NCBI RefSeq assembly: GCF_007556605.1
Contig: NZ_VJND01000004.1
Coordinates: 1 to 64,000 of the forward strand
Reading direction: 5' to 3'
Length of the DNA stretch: 64,000 nt
Source: Tepidimonas sediminis
GTDB lineage: Bacteria > Pseudomonadota > Gammaproteobacteria > Burkholderiales > Burkholderiaceae_C
Position 1 is the first letter of the stretch. Every line of letters starts with the position of its first letter. The position numbers and the translations under genes were made by a program. The notes beneath the pieces are model-generated. The model was not told the DNA's origin. It was given only the letters and a program-made list of their open reading frames with translations, and ran no database searches. This document shows positions 53,089 to 61,991 of the stretch, piece after piece.

Positions 53089-54339
53089 ATGGTCAAGACA
53101 GCAGCCCCCGCGTGGACCGCGCGCCTGCGGCGCGGCTGGGCGGCGCTGCGTGCCTTTCCGTGGCGCACCACGTGGCTGACGCTGCGCGAGCGCTTCGCGC
53201 AGGACCGGCTGGCGGTGGCCGCCGGCAGCCTGACGTTCACGACCACCATTTCGCTGGTGCCGCTGGTGACGGTGGCGCTGGCGGTGTTCGCGCTGTTTCC
53301 GGCCTTCGGCGCGATGGAGCAGCGCGTGCAGCGCTGGATGGTGGAGGCGCTGGTGCCGCCGCACATCGCGCGCCAAGTTGGCCATTATCTTTGGCAGTTT
53401 GCCAGCCAGGCCGGCAAGATCGGCCTGGGCGGGGCGATCGTGCTGCTGGTCACCGCCCTGGCGCTGGTGCTGACGATCGACCGCCAGCTCAACGACATCT
53501 GGCGCGTGCCGCGGCTGCGGCCGCTGGCGCAGCGGGTGCTGGTGTACTGGGCGGTGCTGACGCTGGCGCCGCTGGTGCTGGCGCTGATGCTGAGCGCCAG
53601 CTCCTACGCGCTGTCGGTGTCGCGCGGCTGGCTGCCGGTGGCGCACCAGGGCGTGCGCTGGGCGCTGGATGCGGCCGGTTTTGCCGCGCTGGCGCTGGGC
53701 ATGGCGGCGCTCTATCGCTACGTGCCCAATGCCCAGGTGCGGCTGCGCCACGCGCTCGTCGGCGGGGTGTTCGTGGCGCTGGCGTTCGAGCTGGCGCAGC
53801 AGGCGCTGGCGTGGTACCTGCGCACGGTGCCGACCTACTCGGCGGTCTACGGGACGTTTGCCACCGTGCCGATCCTGCTGGTGTGGCTCTACCTGGTGTG
53901 GCTGATCGTGCTGCTGGGGGCGGTGATCGTGGCCTACCTGCCGTTCCTGCTGGCGGGGGTGGCGCGCCGCGGCGGCACGCCGGGCTGGCCGTTTCAGCTG
54001 GCGCTGGAGCTGCTGGCGCAGCTGCAGGCCAGCCGCGCCGGCGCGCGCCCCGGACTGGCGCTGGAGGCGCTGGCGCGGCAGCTGCGCGTCGATCCGCTGC
54101 ACCTGCAGCAGCCGCTGCGCGCGCTGCAGGCGCTGGGCTGGGTCGGGTGCCTGAGCGACGAGGAGGGCCGCTGGGTGCTGCTGGTCGATCTGCGCGAGCG
54201 CCGGCTGGCTGAACTCGCGCGCGTGCTGTGGCTGGCGCAGGAGGAGGCCACCGCCGGCGTCTGGCGCGCGCTGCCGCTGGAGACGACCACGGTGGCGGCG
54301 GTGCTGCCGCCGCCGCGTCCCGCGCCGGGGGCGCCCTAG
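53089..54339 (+). CDS. YihY/BrkB family inner-membrane protein
   Basis: 416 residues. RFAQDRLAVAAGSLTFTTTISLVPLVTVALAVF is the signature of the family once called ribonuclease BN, now regarded as a membrane protein of unknown transport-like role. Six helices end near residue 290. The C-terminal 120 residues form a soluble winged-helix-like part (LALEALARQLRVDPLHLQQPLRALQALGW) common in betaproteobacterial members. Its 3' end overlaps the convergent ammonium-transporter fusion by 4 bp. Confidence 0.85.
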   Translation: MVKTAAPAWTARLRRGWAALRAFPWRTTWLTLRERFAQDRLAVAAGSLTFTTTISLVPLVTVALAVFALFPAFGAMEQRVQRWMVEALVPPHIARQVGHYLWQFASQAGKIGLGGAIVLLVTALALVLTIDRQLNDIWRVPRLRPLAQRVLVYWAVLTLAPLVLALMLSASSYALSVSRGWLPVAHQGVRWALDAAGFAALALGMAALYRYVPNAQVRLRHALVGGVFVALAFELAQQALAWYLRTVPTYSAVYGTFATVPILLVWLYLVWLIVLLGAVIVAYLPFLLAGVARRGGTPGWPFQLALELLAQLQASRAGARPGLALEALARQLRVDPLHLQQPLRALQALGWVGCLSDEEGRWVLLVDLRERRLAELARVLWLAQEEATAGVWRALPLETTTVAAVLPPPRPAPGAP

Positions 54340-57300
54340 CGCGGCATGCGCCGCACCGGTGCCAGCGCGTCCAGCGGCTGCGGCTGGCCGACGTGGTAGC
54401 CCTGCGCGAAGTCCACGCCCAGCTCGCGCACGCGCTGCAGGATCGCCTCCGACGACACGTACTCCGCCACCGTGCGCAGCCCCATCACGTGGCCGATGGC
54501 GTTGATCGCCTGCACCATCGCCAGGTCGATCGGGTCGCTCTCGATGTCCTTGACGAAGCTGCCGTCGATCTTGAGGAAATCCACTGGCAGATTCTTCAGG
54601 TAGGCGAACGACGACAGCCCGCTGCCGAAGTCGTCCAGCGCGAACAGGCAGCCCAGGCGCTTGACCTCGCCGATGAAGTGGGCGACGGTGGAAAGACTGG
54701 CCATCGCCGCGGTCTCGGTGATCTCGAAGCACACCGTGCCGGGCGGCAGCTGCATCGTCTGCAGCAGCGTCTGCAGGTCCTGGCGGAAGCGCTCGTCCGA
54801 CAGCGACGCGCCCGACAGGTTGATGGCGTACAGGCCCTCCAGCCGCCCCTGCTGGCGCAGCCGGTCGCCCAGCCACGCCAGCGTATTGCGCACCACCCAC
54901 TGGTCGATGCGCGGCATCAGGCCGTAGCGCTCCGCCGCCGGCAGGAAGGCGCCGGGCTGGATCAGCCGGCCGTCCTCCTCCAGCCGCACCAGGATCTCGA
55001 CGTGCGGCGCGCCGCCGTCGCCGTGCAGCGGCACGATCGGCTGGGCGTAGAGGCGCAGCCGGTCCTCGTCCAGCGCCGCCTGCAGCCGCGCCACCCACTG
55101 CATCTGGCCCTGCCGCTCCAGCAGCTGGCGATCATCGGGCTGATAGACGTGGATGCGGTTGCGCCCGGCCTCCTTGGCGGCGTAGCAGGCCGCATCGGCC
55201 GCCGCGAGCAGCGGGCCAGGCTCGCGCTCCAGCGGGCCGATCGGCACCATGCCGATCGACACCCCGATGGCGAACGACCGCTCGCCCCAGGCGAAGCGGA
55301 AGTCGGCGATCGCCTCGCGGATGCGCTGCACCACCGGCAGCGCGTGCTCGGCGTCGCAGCCCTGCAGGATCAGGCCGAACTCGTCGCCGCCCAGCCGCGC
55401 CAGCGTGTCGGCGCTGCGCAGCAGGTTGCGGATCAGCTGCGTCACCTGCCGCAGCAGCTCGTCGCCGGCCACGTGCCCGCAGGTGTCGTTGACGACCTTG
55501 AACTGGTCCAGGTCCAGGTAGCACAGCACGTGCCGCGTCTGATCCGGGCGCGACAGCAGCTCGGTCAGACGCCGCTCGAACTCGCGCCGGTTCGGCACGC
55601 CGGTCAGCGCGTCGTGCGTGGCCTGGTGGCTGAGCTCGCGCGCCAGGTTCAGCGTCACCGTCACGTCGTGGAACACCAGCACCGCGCCGAGCAGGAAGCC
55701 GTCGCGGCTGCGGATCGGCGCGGCGGTGTCCAGCACCGGGATGCGTTCGCCGTCGCGGCGCAGCAGCAGCGCGTGCTCGCGCCGCGGCGCCGGCGTCTTG
55801 CCGTGCAGCACCTCGCGCACCGGATTCGGCAGCGGCTCTCCGCCGCCTTCGTCCAGCAGGCGGTAGACGGTGGTGACCGGCTGCCCGCGCGCCTGGTGCG
55901 CCGGCCAGCCGGTCAGGCGCTCGGCCACCGGGTTCAGGTACTGGATCAGGCCGGCCTCGTCGGTGGTGATGACGCCGTCGCCGATCGAGGCCAGCGTCAC
56001 CTGCGCCAGGTCGCGCTCGCGCTGCAGCTGCAGCTCGACGTGCTTGCGGTCGGAGATGTCGCGCAGCACCGCCGAGTACAGCGTGCGCCCGTCCTGGTGG
56101 AAGTCGTCGATCGACAGCTCGTAGAAGGTGCGCGCGCCGCCGCGTGCCATGCGCAGCTCCAGGGTCGCGCCGGGTTTGGTCAGTCGCTCCAGTGGCGGCG
56201 GGCTGGCGTGGCCGGCGCGGCGCAGCACCTCCGGCAGCGGCCGGCCCAGCGCCTCGCCGGCCGGCACGCCCAGCAGCTGCTCGGCGCCCGGGTTGAGGCT
56301 CAGCAGCGTGCCTTCCGGCTCGAAGGTCAGCAGCCCGTCGCGCATCTCGCGCACCAGCGCCAGCGTGCGCTGGGTGGCCGCCTGCAGCGCGGCGATCACC
56401 CGGTTGTAGGCGCGCGCGATCTGGCCGACCTCGGTGAAGTCTTCCTCCGGCACTCGGGCGCTGAGGTCGCCGCTGCGGCGCTGCTCCTCCATCGCGTCGA
56501 GCAGCTCGATCAGCTCGGTGCGCGCGCCGTGCTCGGCGACGTTCAGGCCGCCGCGCTCCTCCTCGGGCGTGACGCGCAGGTCGCGGTCGCGCACCAGCCA
56601 CAGGAACAGCGCGGTGGCCAGCGCGCACCACAGCCCGCAGACGACGATGCCGAGCAGCTGCACCCCCACCTGCGCGCCGCGGTCGAGTCCCGTGCCCAGC
56701 GCCGCCGGGTCGCCCAGCAACCCCACCGCCAGCGTGCCCCAGGCGCCGGCGGCCAGGTGCGCCGGGATCGCGCCGACCGCGTCGTCGATGCGCCGGCGCA
56801 GCAGCCACTCGTTGGCCGCCGCCATCGCCAGCGCCCCCACCGCCCCGACCAGCAGCGCCGCCGGTGCCGACAGCGCGTGCGCCCCGGCCGTGACCGCCAC
56901 CAGCCCGGCGATCAGGCCGTTGATCAGGTACAGCACCTCGAAGTAGCCGTGCAGCCAGCGCCCGACCCACAGCCCGGCCACCGCGCCAGCCGCGGCGGCC
57001 AGCGTCGTGTGCAGCAGCACGCCCGGCACGCGCGCATCGAACGCCAGCGTGCTGCCCCCGTTGAAGCCGAGCCAGCCGAAGAACAGCAGCAGTGCGCCCA
57101 GCATTGCCAGCGGCAGGTTGCCGGCCGGGATCACCGGTGGCGGCCCCTCGGCCGGGAAGCGCCCGCTCCTCGGCCCCATGCGCATCACCACCAGCAGCGC
57201 CACCCAGCCGCCGACGCTGTGCACGACGGTGGAGCCGGCGAAGTCCACGAAGCCCAGCTCCGCGAGCCAGCCGCGCGTGCCCGGCTCCCACGCGCCGCCC

Positions 57301-57719
57301 CAGGCCCAGTGGCCGTACACCGGGTACACCACCAGCGACACCCAGGCCGACAGTGCCAGATACGCGCCGAAGCGCATGCGCTCGGCCACCGCGCCGGAGA
57401 CGATGGTGGCCGCGGTGGCGCAGAACATGATCTGGAACAGCACGAAGCCGAGCAGCCGCGGCTCGTCCGGCAGTTGGCCCGCGAGGCCGAACAGGCCGGT
57501 GCCGATCCAGCCCGCCATGCTCGGGCCGAACATCAGGCCGAAGCCCACCGCCCAGAACAGCAGCGCCGCCACCGCGAAGTCCGACAGGTTCTTGGCCGCG
57601 ACGTTGATCGAGTTCTTGGTGCGCGTCAGCCCCGACTCCAGGCACAGAAAGCCGGCCTGCATAACGAAGACGAGGCCCGCGCACAGCAGCACCCACAGCA
57701 GATCGACGATGGCCGACAT
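54336..57719 (-). CDS. Ammonium transporter - HAMP-like - PAS - PAS - GGDEF - EAL fusion
   Basis: 1127 residues. Residues 1 to about 380 are a complete Amt/AmtB-type unit of about 11 helices: D159 and H167 in VDFAGSTVVHSVGG and H321 in AIPAHLAAGAWG match the Asp160/His168/His318 pore residues of E. coli AmtB, and HWAWGG is kept. A HAMP-like helix (about 400-450), two PAS domains (about 455-555 and 570-690), GGDEF with intact motif at 777-781 and an EAL domain (E-I-L opening, NLSGASL, FEITETAAM, DDFGSGLSSFAYLKNLP) follow. Both c-di-GMP domains look catalytically competent. I infer an ammonium-linked c-di-GMP sensor. A sigma-54 promoter and NtrC-like repeat precede it. Confidence 0.93.
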   Translation of the reverse strand: MSAIVDLLWVLLCAGLVFVMQAGFLCLESGLTRTKNSINVAAKNLSDFAVAALLFWAVGFGLMFGPSMAGWIGTGLFGLAGQLPDEPRLLGFVLFQIMFCATAATIVSGAVAERMRFGAYLALSAWVSLVVYPVYGHWAWGGAWEPGTRGWLAELGFVDFAGSTVVHSVGGWVALLVVMRMGPRSGRFPAEGPPPVIPAGNLPLAMLGALLLFFGWLGFNGGSTLAFDARVPGVLLHTTLAAAAGAVAGLWVGRWLHGYFEVLYLINGLIAGLVAVTAGAHALSAPAALLVGAVGALAMAAANEWLLRRRIDDAVGAIPAHLAAGAWGTLAVGLLGDPAALGTGLDRGAQVGVQLLGIVVCGLWCALATALFLWLVRDRDLRVTPEEERGGLNVAEHGARTELIELLDAMEEQRRSGDLSARVPEEDFTEVGQIARAYNRVIAALQAATQRTLALVREMRDGLLTFEPEGTLLSLNPGAEQLLGVPAGEALGRPLPEVLRRAGHASPPPLERLTKPGATLELRMARGGARTFYELSIDDFHQDGRTLYSAVLRDISDRKHVELQLQRERDLAQVTLASIGDGVITTDEAGLIQYLNPVAERLTGWPAHQARGQPVTTVYRLLDEGGGEPLPNPVREVLHGKTPAPRREHALLLRRDGERIPVLDTAAPIRSRDGFLLGAVLVFHDVTVTLNLARELSHQATHDALTGVPNRREFERRLTELLSRPDQTRHVLCYLDLDQFKVVNDTCGHVAGDELLRQVTQLIRNLLRSADTLARLGGDEFGLILQGCDAEHALPVVQRIREAIADFRFAWGERSFAIGVSIGMVPIGPLEREPGPLLAAADAACYAAKEAGRNRIHVYQPDDRQLLERQGQMQWVARLQAALDEDRLRLYAQPIVPLHGDGGAPHVEILVRLEEDGRLIQPGAFLPAAERYGLMPRIDQWVVRNTLAWLGDRLRQQGRLEGLYAINLSGASLSDERFRQDLQTLLQTMQLPPGTVCFEITETAAMASLSTVAHFIGEVKRLGCLFALDDFGSGLSSFAYLKNLPVDFLKIDGSFVKDIESDPIDLAMVQAINAIGHVMGLRTVAEYVSSEAILQRVRELGVDFAQGYHVGQPQPLDALAPVRRMPR

Positions 57720-57767
57720 CGGTGTCCCCTCCGGCGGGGAGGCGACGCCCCCCGATGGGGGATGGAG

Positions 57768-57783
57768 AGCAAAACGCGTGCCG
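57768..57783 (-). promoter_or_regulatory. Sigma-54 (-24/-12) promoter of the ammonium-transporter/GGDEF/EAL gene
   Basis: On the minus strand CGGCACG-CGTT-TTGCT matches TGGCACG-N4-TTGCW except for the first base, with exact spacing. Predicted start near 57757, about 38 nt before the ATG. Confidence 0.75.
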
Positions 57784-57844
57784 GGTGCGGGCTCGTGGCG
57801 GGGTGGGACGATCGTGGCGGATCAGCCGGGCGATCCCCACGCCA

Positions 57845-57863
57845 GCGCACCGCGTTGGTGCGC
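57845..57863. promoter_or_regulatory. NtrC-like enhancer site before the ammonium-transporter fusion
   Basis: GCGCACC and GGTGCGC are perfect 7-bp arms around 5 nt. On the minus strand GCACCA-ACG-CGGTGC fits the NtrC consensus GCACCA-N3-TGGTGC with one change. The centre is 84.5 bp upstream of the -12 GC. No T run follows, so a terminator for the P450 gene is unlikely. Confidence 0.6.
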
Positions 57864-57889
57864 GGCTGCGGTGACCCGCCAGCGGGCGG

Positions 57890-59233
57890 TCAGCCCTCGA
57901 TCACGAACGGCGCGCGCAGGAAGCCCCGGAAGCGTGCCCGCCCGCCGCGCAGGGGCGGCTCGCTCAGCGCATAACGCGGAAAGCGCGCGAGGAAGCGCCC
58001 GATGGCGATGCGGCCCTCCAGCCGCGCCAGGCTCAGCCCGGCGCACTGGTGCACGCCGAAGCCGAAGGCCAGGTGCCGGTTGTCCGTGCGGGCGAGGTCC
58101 AGCCGCTCCGGGTCGGCGAACACGGCCGGGTCGCGGTTGGCCGCGCCGATGCACAGCGTCAGCAGCGCACCAGCCGGCAGGCGCACGCCGCCCACCTCGG
58201 CGTCGCGCAGCGCGCGCCGGTTGCCGAGCTGGTTGGACGACTCGAAGCGCAGGAACTCGTCCACCGCCGCGCCCAGGATCGCCTCCTGCGCCTCGGGCTG
58301 GTCGCGCGCCTCGTGCAGCCGCGCCAGCAACCGGGCCTTCTCCTGCGGCCACTCGTGCAGGCACACCAGCGCGTTGCCGATCAGGTTGGTGGTCGTCTCG
58401 TGCCCGGCGTTGAGCAGGAAGATGCAGTTGTGCAGCAGCTCGGTCTCGCTCAGGCGCTCGCCGTCGGCCTCGCCCTGGATCAGGCGCGTCAGCACGTCGC
58501 GCTGCGGATCGAGCGGATGGCGGCGGCGCTGCGCCACCAGCACGCGCAGGTAGTCCAGCATCTCGCGCACGGCGCGCTCGCCGGCCTCCTGCTGCGCCGG
58601 GCTCAGCACCGGCTCCAGCGCGCCCAGGATGGCCAGCGACCAGCCGCGCAGCGGGCCGCGCTCGTCGTGCGGCACGCCCAGCAGGTTGCCGATGATCTCC
58701 ACCGGGATGGCGGCGGCGAAGTCCTCGATCAGGTCGCCGCCGCCGCGCGCCTGCAGCCGGTCCAGCAGCCCGTCGACCAGCCGCACCAGCCCCGGCTCCA
58801 GGTCGGCGATGGCGCGCCGCGTCAGCGCCCCCATGATCAGCTTGCGCACGCGCGTGTGCAGCGGCGGGTCGTTGAAGACGAGGCTGGTGGTGTGGTGCTC
58901 GTACAGCGGGGAGCCGGTGCCGTACTTGGGCGCGAACTCGACGTGCTTGTCGGAGCTGAAGGTGGCCGCGTCGCGGTAGACCGCGACCAGGTCCGCGTGC
59001 CGGGTCAGGAACCAGCTGCCGTCGGGCATGGCGCGCACCGGCTCGCGCGCGCGCAGCGCGGCGTAGACCGGGTACGGGTTGGCGAGGAAGTCCGGCGGCA
59101 GCCGGCGCAGGTCGAAGCCGGCGGCGATGGCCTCGGCGCGCTCGCGCGTCATCGGCGGCGTGATCGCCTGCGGCGGCACCGGTTGCGACGGCTTCCGTTC
59201 GGCCGTGGCGTGGGGGGACGCTGGGCTGGCCAT
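57890..59233 (-). CDS. Cytochrome P450
   Basis: 447 residues, soluble bacterial class I P450. I-helix oxygen-binding LLNAGHETTTNLIGNAL, E-x-x-R in the K helix (VDEFLRFESS), and heme-ligand loop FGFGVHQCAGLSLARLEGRIA. It resembles the CYP107/CYP109/biotin-type group of proteobacteria. Substrate unknown, and no ferredoxin or reductase is adjacent. Start MASPASPHATAERK is 10 bp after the hydrolase stop. The longer frame to 59290 overlaps that gene and was rejected. Confidence 0.9.
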   Translation of the reverse strand: MASPASPHATAERKPSQPVPPQAITPPMTRERAEAIAAGFDLRRLPPDFLANPYPVYAALRAREPVRAMPDGSWFLTRHADLVAVYRDAATFSSDKHVEFAPKYGTGSPLYEHHTTSLVFNDPPLHTRVRKLIMGALTRRAIADLEPGLVRLVDGLLDRLQARGGGDLIEDFAAAIPVEIIGNLLGVPHDERGPLRGWSLAILGALEPVLSPAQQEAGERAVREMLDYLRVLVAQRRRHPLDPQRDVLTRLIQGEADGERLSETELLHNCIFLLNAGHETTTNLIGNALVCLHEWPQEKARLLARLHEARDQPEAQEAILGAAVDEFLRFESSNQLGNRRALRDAEVGGVRLPAGALLTLCIGAANRDPAVFADPERLDLARTDNRHLAFGFGVHQCAGLSLARLEGRIAIGRFLARFPRYALSEPPLRGGRARFRGFLRAPFVIEG

Positions 59234-59243
59234 GGCAGGCACG

Positions 59244-60080
59244 TCAGGCCGGCTGCGCCTGCATCCGTCCCAAGAAGGCGCGCAGCGCATCGAGCACGCC
59301 GTCCGGGGCTTCGGTCATCAGGGCGTGGCCCGCCGGCAACCGCACCACCTCCACCGGCACGCCGGCGGCGCGCGCGCCGTCGATCAGCGGCTGGGCGGCC
59401 TTGGGCGGCGTCATCTGGTCGCGCGCGCCGAGGATGAACTGCACCGGGCAGGCCAGCCGCCGCGCGGCGGCCTCGCCGTCCTGGTACGTGTCGCAGGCGA
59501 CGAAACCGCGGTGGAACACGTTGACGCGCGGGTTGCTGGCCAGCACGCGCCGCATCAGCGCGCGCGAGCCGCCGTAGAGCCACGTGCCGGGGCCGAGCGC
59601 CGACGGCGGCGGCGCCAGCGTCGAGTGGCTGAACACGTTGACCATCGCGATGGCCTTCTCGGGGGCGTGGAGCGACGCGTCCAGCAGCGCGGGTGAGACC
59701 CGCATCGGGTAGGCGGTGCCGACCAGCGCCAGGTGCGACACGCGCTGCGGCGCGTCGGCGGCGGCCTGCAGCGCGATCAGCGAGCCGAAGCTGTGGCCCG
59801 CCAGCGCCGCGCGCTCCACGCCCAGCGCATCCAGCAGCCCGAGCACCGTGCGCGCGCCGTCGGCGACGCGGGCCGGCGGATCGCCGCCGCTGCGGCCGTG
59901 GCCCGGCAGGTCGATGGCCAGCACGTTGAAGCCGTGGTGCGCCAGGTAGCGGCTCTGCAGGATCCACACGCTGTGGTCGTTGAGCACGCCGTGGATCATC
60001 ACCACGGTGGGCAGGGCGGGGTCGAACGGGCGGCCGCCGGTGTAGGCGTAGAGCGGGGCGCCGTGGACGTCGATCAGCAT
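59244..60080 (-). CDS. Alpha/beta-fold hydrolase
   Basis: 278 residues. Oxyanion strand VVMIHGVLNDHSVW, nucleophile elbow AGHSFGSLIALQ (Ser), acid in LGARDQMTPP, and His in LPAGHALMTEAP complete a catalytic triad. Many such proteins are esterases or lactonases; the substrate is unknown. It lies between metY (20-bp gap) and the P450 gene in one leftward run. Confidence 0.87.
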   Translation of the reverse strand: MLIDVHGAPLYAYTGGRPFDPALPTVVMIHGVLNDHSVWILQSRYLAHHGFNVLAIDLPGHGRSGGDPPARVADGARTVLGLLDALGVERAALAGHSFGSLIALQAAADAPQRVSHLALVGTAYPMRVSPALLDASLHAPEKAIAMVNVFSHSTLAPPPSALGPGTWLYGGSRALMRRVLASNPRVNVFHRGFVACDTYQDGEAAARRLACPVQFILGARDQMTPPKAAQPLIDGARAAGVPVEVVRLPAGHALMTEAPDGVLDALRAFLGRMQAQPA

Positions 60081-60100
60081 GGTCAGGGCTCCGCGGGGTT

Positions 60101-61411
60101 TCAGGCGGCTTTCTCGGCGGCCTTGAAGGCGCGCTTCAGGTCGTCGATCAGGTCATCGGCGTCTTCCAGCCCGATCGACAGGCGGATCGTTCCCGGCCCG
60201 ATGCCGGCGGCGGCCAGCGCCTCGTCGCTCATGCGGAAGTGCGTGGTGCTGGCCGGGTGGATGACCAGGCTGCGGCAGTCGCCGACGTTGGCCAGGTGGC
60301 TGAAGAGCTTGAGCGCCTCGATGAAGGCGCGGCCTTGGGCGCGGCCGCCCTTGATCTCGAAGCTGAACACGCTGCCGGCGCCGCGCGGCAGCAGCCGCTG
60401 CGCAAGCCGATGGCTCGGGTGATCCGGCAGCAGCGGGTGGCACACGCGCGCCACCAGCGGATGTGCGGCCAGGAACTCCACCACCCGCTCGGTGTTGGCC
60501 ATGTGGCGCGCCATGCGCAGCGGCAGCGTCTCGATGCCCTGCAGGATCAGCCACGCGGTGTGCGGGCTCATGCAGGCGCCGAAGTCGCGCAGCCCTTCGC
60601 GGCGCGCGCGCAGCGCGAACGCCCCCACCGTCGATTCCTCGCTGAACACCATGCCGTGAAAGCCCGCGTACGGCTCGGTCAGCTCCGCGAAGCGCCCATC
60701 GCGCGCGTGCGCGGCGTCCCAGTCGAACGAGCCGCCGTCGACCAGCACGCCGCCGATGACGGTGCCGTGGCCACTGAGGAACTTGGTCGCCGAGTGGTAC
60801 ACCAGGTCCGCGCCGAGCGAAAGCGGCTGGATCAGCCACGGCGTCGTCAGCGTCGAGTCCACCAGCAGCGGCACGCCGGCGGCGTGCGCGATCTCGGCCA
60901 CCGCGGGGATGTCCAGCACGTCCAGCCCCGGGTTGCCGACCGTCTCGCCGAAGAACAGGCGGGTGTCGGGCCGCACCGCGGCGCGCCAGGCATCCAGGTC
61001 GCCCGGCGGCACGAAGGTGGTCTCGATGCCGAAGCGCGGCAGCGTGAAGTGCAGCAGGTTGTGGCTGCCGCCGTACAGCGCGGCGGAGGCGACGATGTGG
61101 CCGCCGGCGCCCATCAGCGTGGCGATGGCCAGGTGCAGCGCCGCCTGCCCGCTGGCGGTGGCGAGAGCTGCGATGCCGCCTTCGAGCGCGGCCACGCGCT
61201 GCTCCAGCACCGCGGTGGTGGGGTTGCTGATGCGGCTGTAGACGTGGCCGGCGCGCTCCAGGTTGAACAGCGCCGCGGCGTGGTCGGCCGACTCGAAGAC
61301 GAACGAGGTCGTCAGGTGGATCGGCACCGCGCGCGCGCCGGTGACGGGGTCGGGGGCGGCGCCGGCGTGCAACGCCAGCGTGTCGAAGCCGGGATCGGCG
61401 TAACCGGGCAT
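60101..61411 (-). CDS. metY: O-acetylhomoserine sulfhydrylase-type PLP enzyme
   Basis: 436 residues, the long form typical of O-acetylhomoserine aminocarboxypropyltransferase rather than MetB or MGL (about 390). FDTLALHAGAAPDPVTGARAVPIHLTTSFVF at the start, YSRISNPTTAVLEQRVAALEGG, and PLP lysine in LVYHSATKFLSGHGTVIGG. It makes homocysteine from O-acetylhomoserine and sulfide. First gene of the run metY - hydrolase - P450. A methionine gamma-lyase-like activity cannot be excluded. Confidence 0.92.
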   Translation of the reverse strand: MPGYADPGFDTLALHAGAAPDPVTGARAVPIHLTTSFVFESADHAAALFNLERAGHVYSRISNPTTAVLEQRVAALEGGIAALATASGQAALHLAIATLMGAGGHIVASAALYGGSHNLLHFTLPRFGIETTFVPPGDLDAWRAAVRPDTRLFFGETVGNPGLDVLDIPAVAEIAHAAGVPLLVDSTLTTPWLIQPLSLGADLVYHSATKFLSGHGTVIGGVLVDGGSFDWDAAHARDGRFAELTEPYAGFHGMVFSEESTVGAFALRARREGLRDFGACMSPHTAWLILQGIETLPLRMARHMANTERVVEFLAAHPLVARVCHPLLPDHPSHRLAQRLLPRGAGSVFSFEIKGGRAQGRAFIEALKLFSHLANVGDCRSLVIHPASTTHFRMSDEALAAAGIGPGTIRLSIGLEDADDLIDDLKRAFKAAEKAA

Positions 61412-61433
61412 GGTGTCTCCTCGTGTTGTGGAC

Positions 61434-61439
61434 TATATT
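61434..61439 (+). promoter_or_regulatory. Candidate -10 box for the CBS-domain gene
   Basis: TATATT in the 82-bp divergent gap between metY and the CBS gene, 54 bp before its start. The -35 is poor. Confidence 0.3.
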
Positions 61440-61493
61440 AGCCGCACCGCCCGCGTGGGTGGCGAGCACATCGGAGACGACAGGAGGCCCACG

Positions 61494-61982
61494 ATGAAAG
61501 TCCGTGACATTTTGCGCGTCAAGGGCGGCACGCTCTACACCGTGTCGCCGGACGAGAAACTGGCCCGCGCAGTGGAGACGATGGCGCAGTTCGACATCGG
61601 CTCGCTGGCGGTCATGGAACACGGCGAACTCGTGGGCATGCTCACGTTCCGCGAGGTCATCGACACCATCGCCCGCAACGGTGGCACGGTGGGCGACGTG
61701 ACGGTGCGCAGCATCATGGACGACCACCCCATGACCTGCACCCCCGAGACCGAGCTCGACCAGGTCCGTCCGATGATGCTGGAGCGCCACACCCGCTACA
61801 TGCCGGTGATGGACGGCGGCATGCTGATGGGGGTCATCAGCTTCTACGACGTGGCCAAGGCGGTGGTGGAGATGCAGACCTTCGAGAACAAGATGCTCAA
61901 GGCCTACATCCGCGACTGGCCGGAGGAAGAGACCGCGGCGGGCGACCCGACGGCTGCCGGCGGCGCCGCCGAGGTCCGCTGA
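61494..61982 (+). CDS. Two-CBS-domain protein
   Basis: 162 residues made of a CBS pair: MKVRDILRVKGGTLYTVSPDEKLARAVETMAQFDIGSLAVMEHGELVGMLTFREVI and SIMDDHPMTCTPETELDQVRPMMLERHTRYMPVMDGGMLMGVISFYDV. Such stand-alone pairs bind adenine nucleotides and sense energy or redox state. AGGAGG lies 10 nt before the ATG. It is followed 9 bp later by the Na/Pi cotransporter gene. Confidence 0.9.
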   Translation: MKVRDILRVKGGTLYTVSPDEKLARAVETMAQFDIGSLAVMEHGELVGMLTFREVIDTIARNGGTVGDVTVRSIMDDHPMTCTPETELDQVRPMMLERHTRYMPVMDGGMLMGVISFYDVAKAVVEMQTFENKMLKAYIRDWPEEETAAGDPTAAGGAAEVR

Positions 61983-61991
61983 CCGCACGCC

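Noticed and set aside
57845-57863. Perfect hairpin after the P450 gene as a terminator
   Set aside because: No T run on the P450 strand; its sequence and place fit an NtrC-type site instead.
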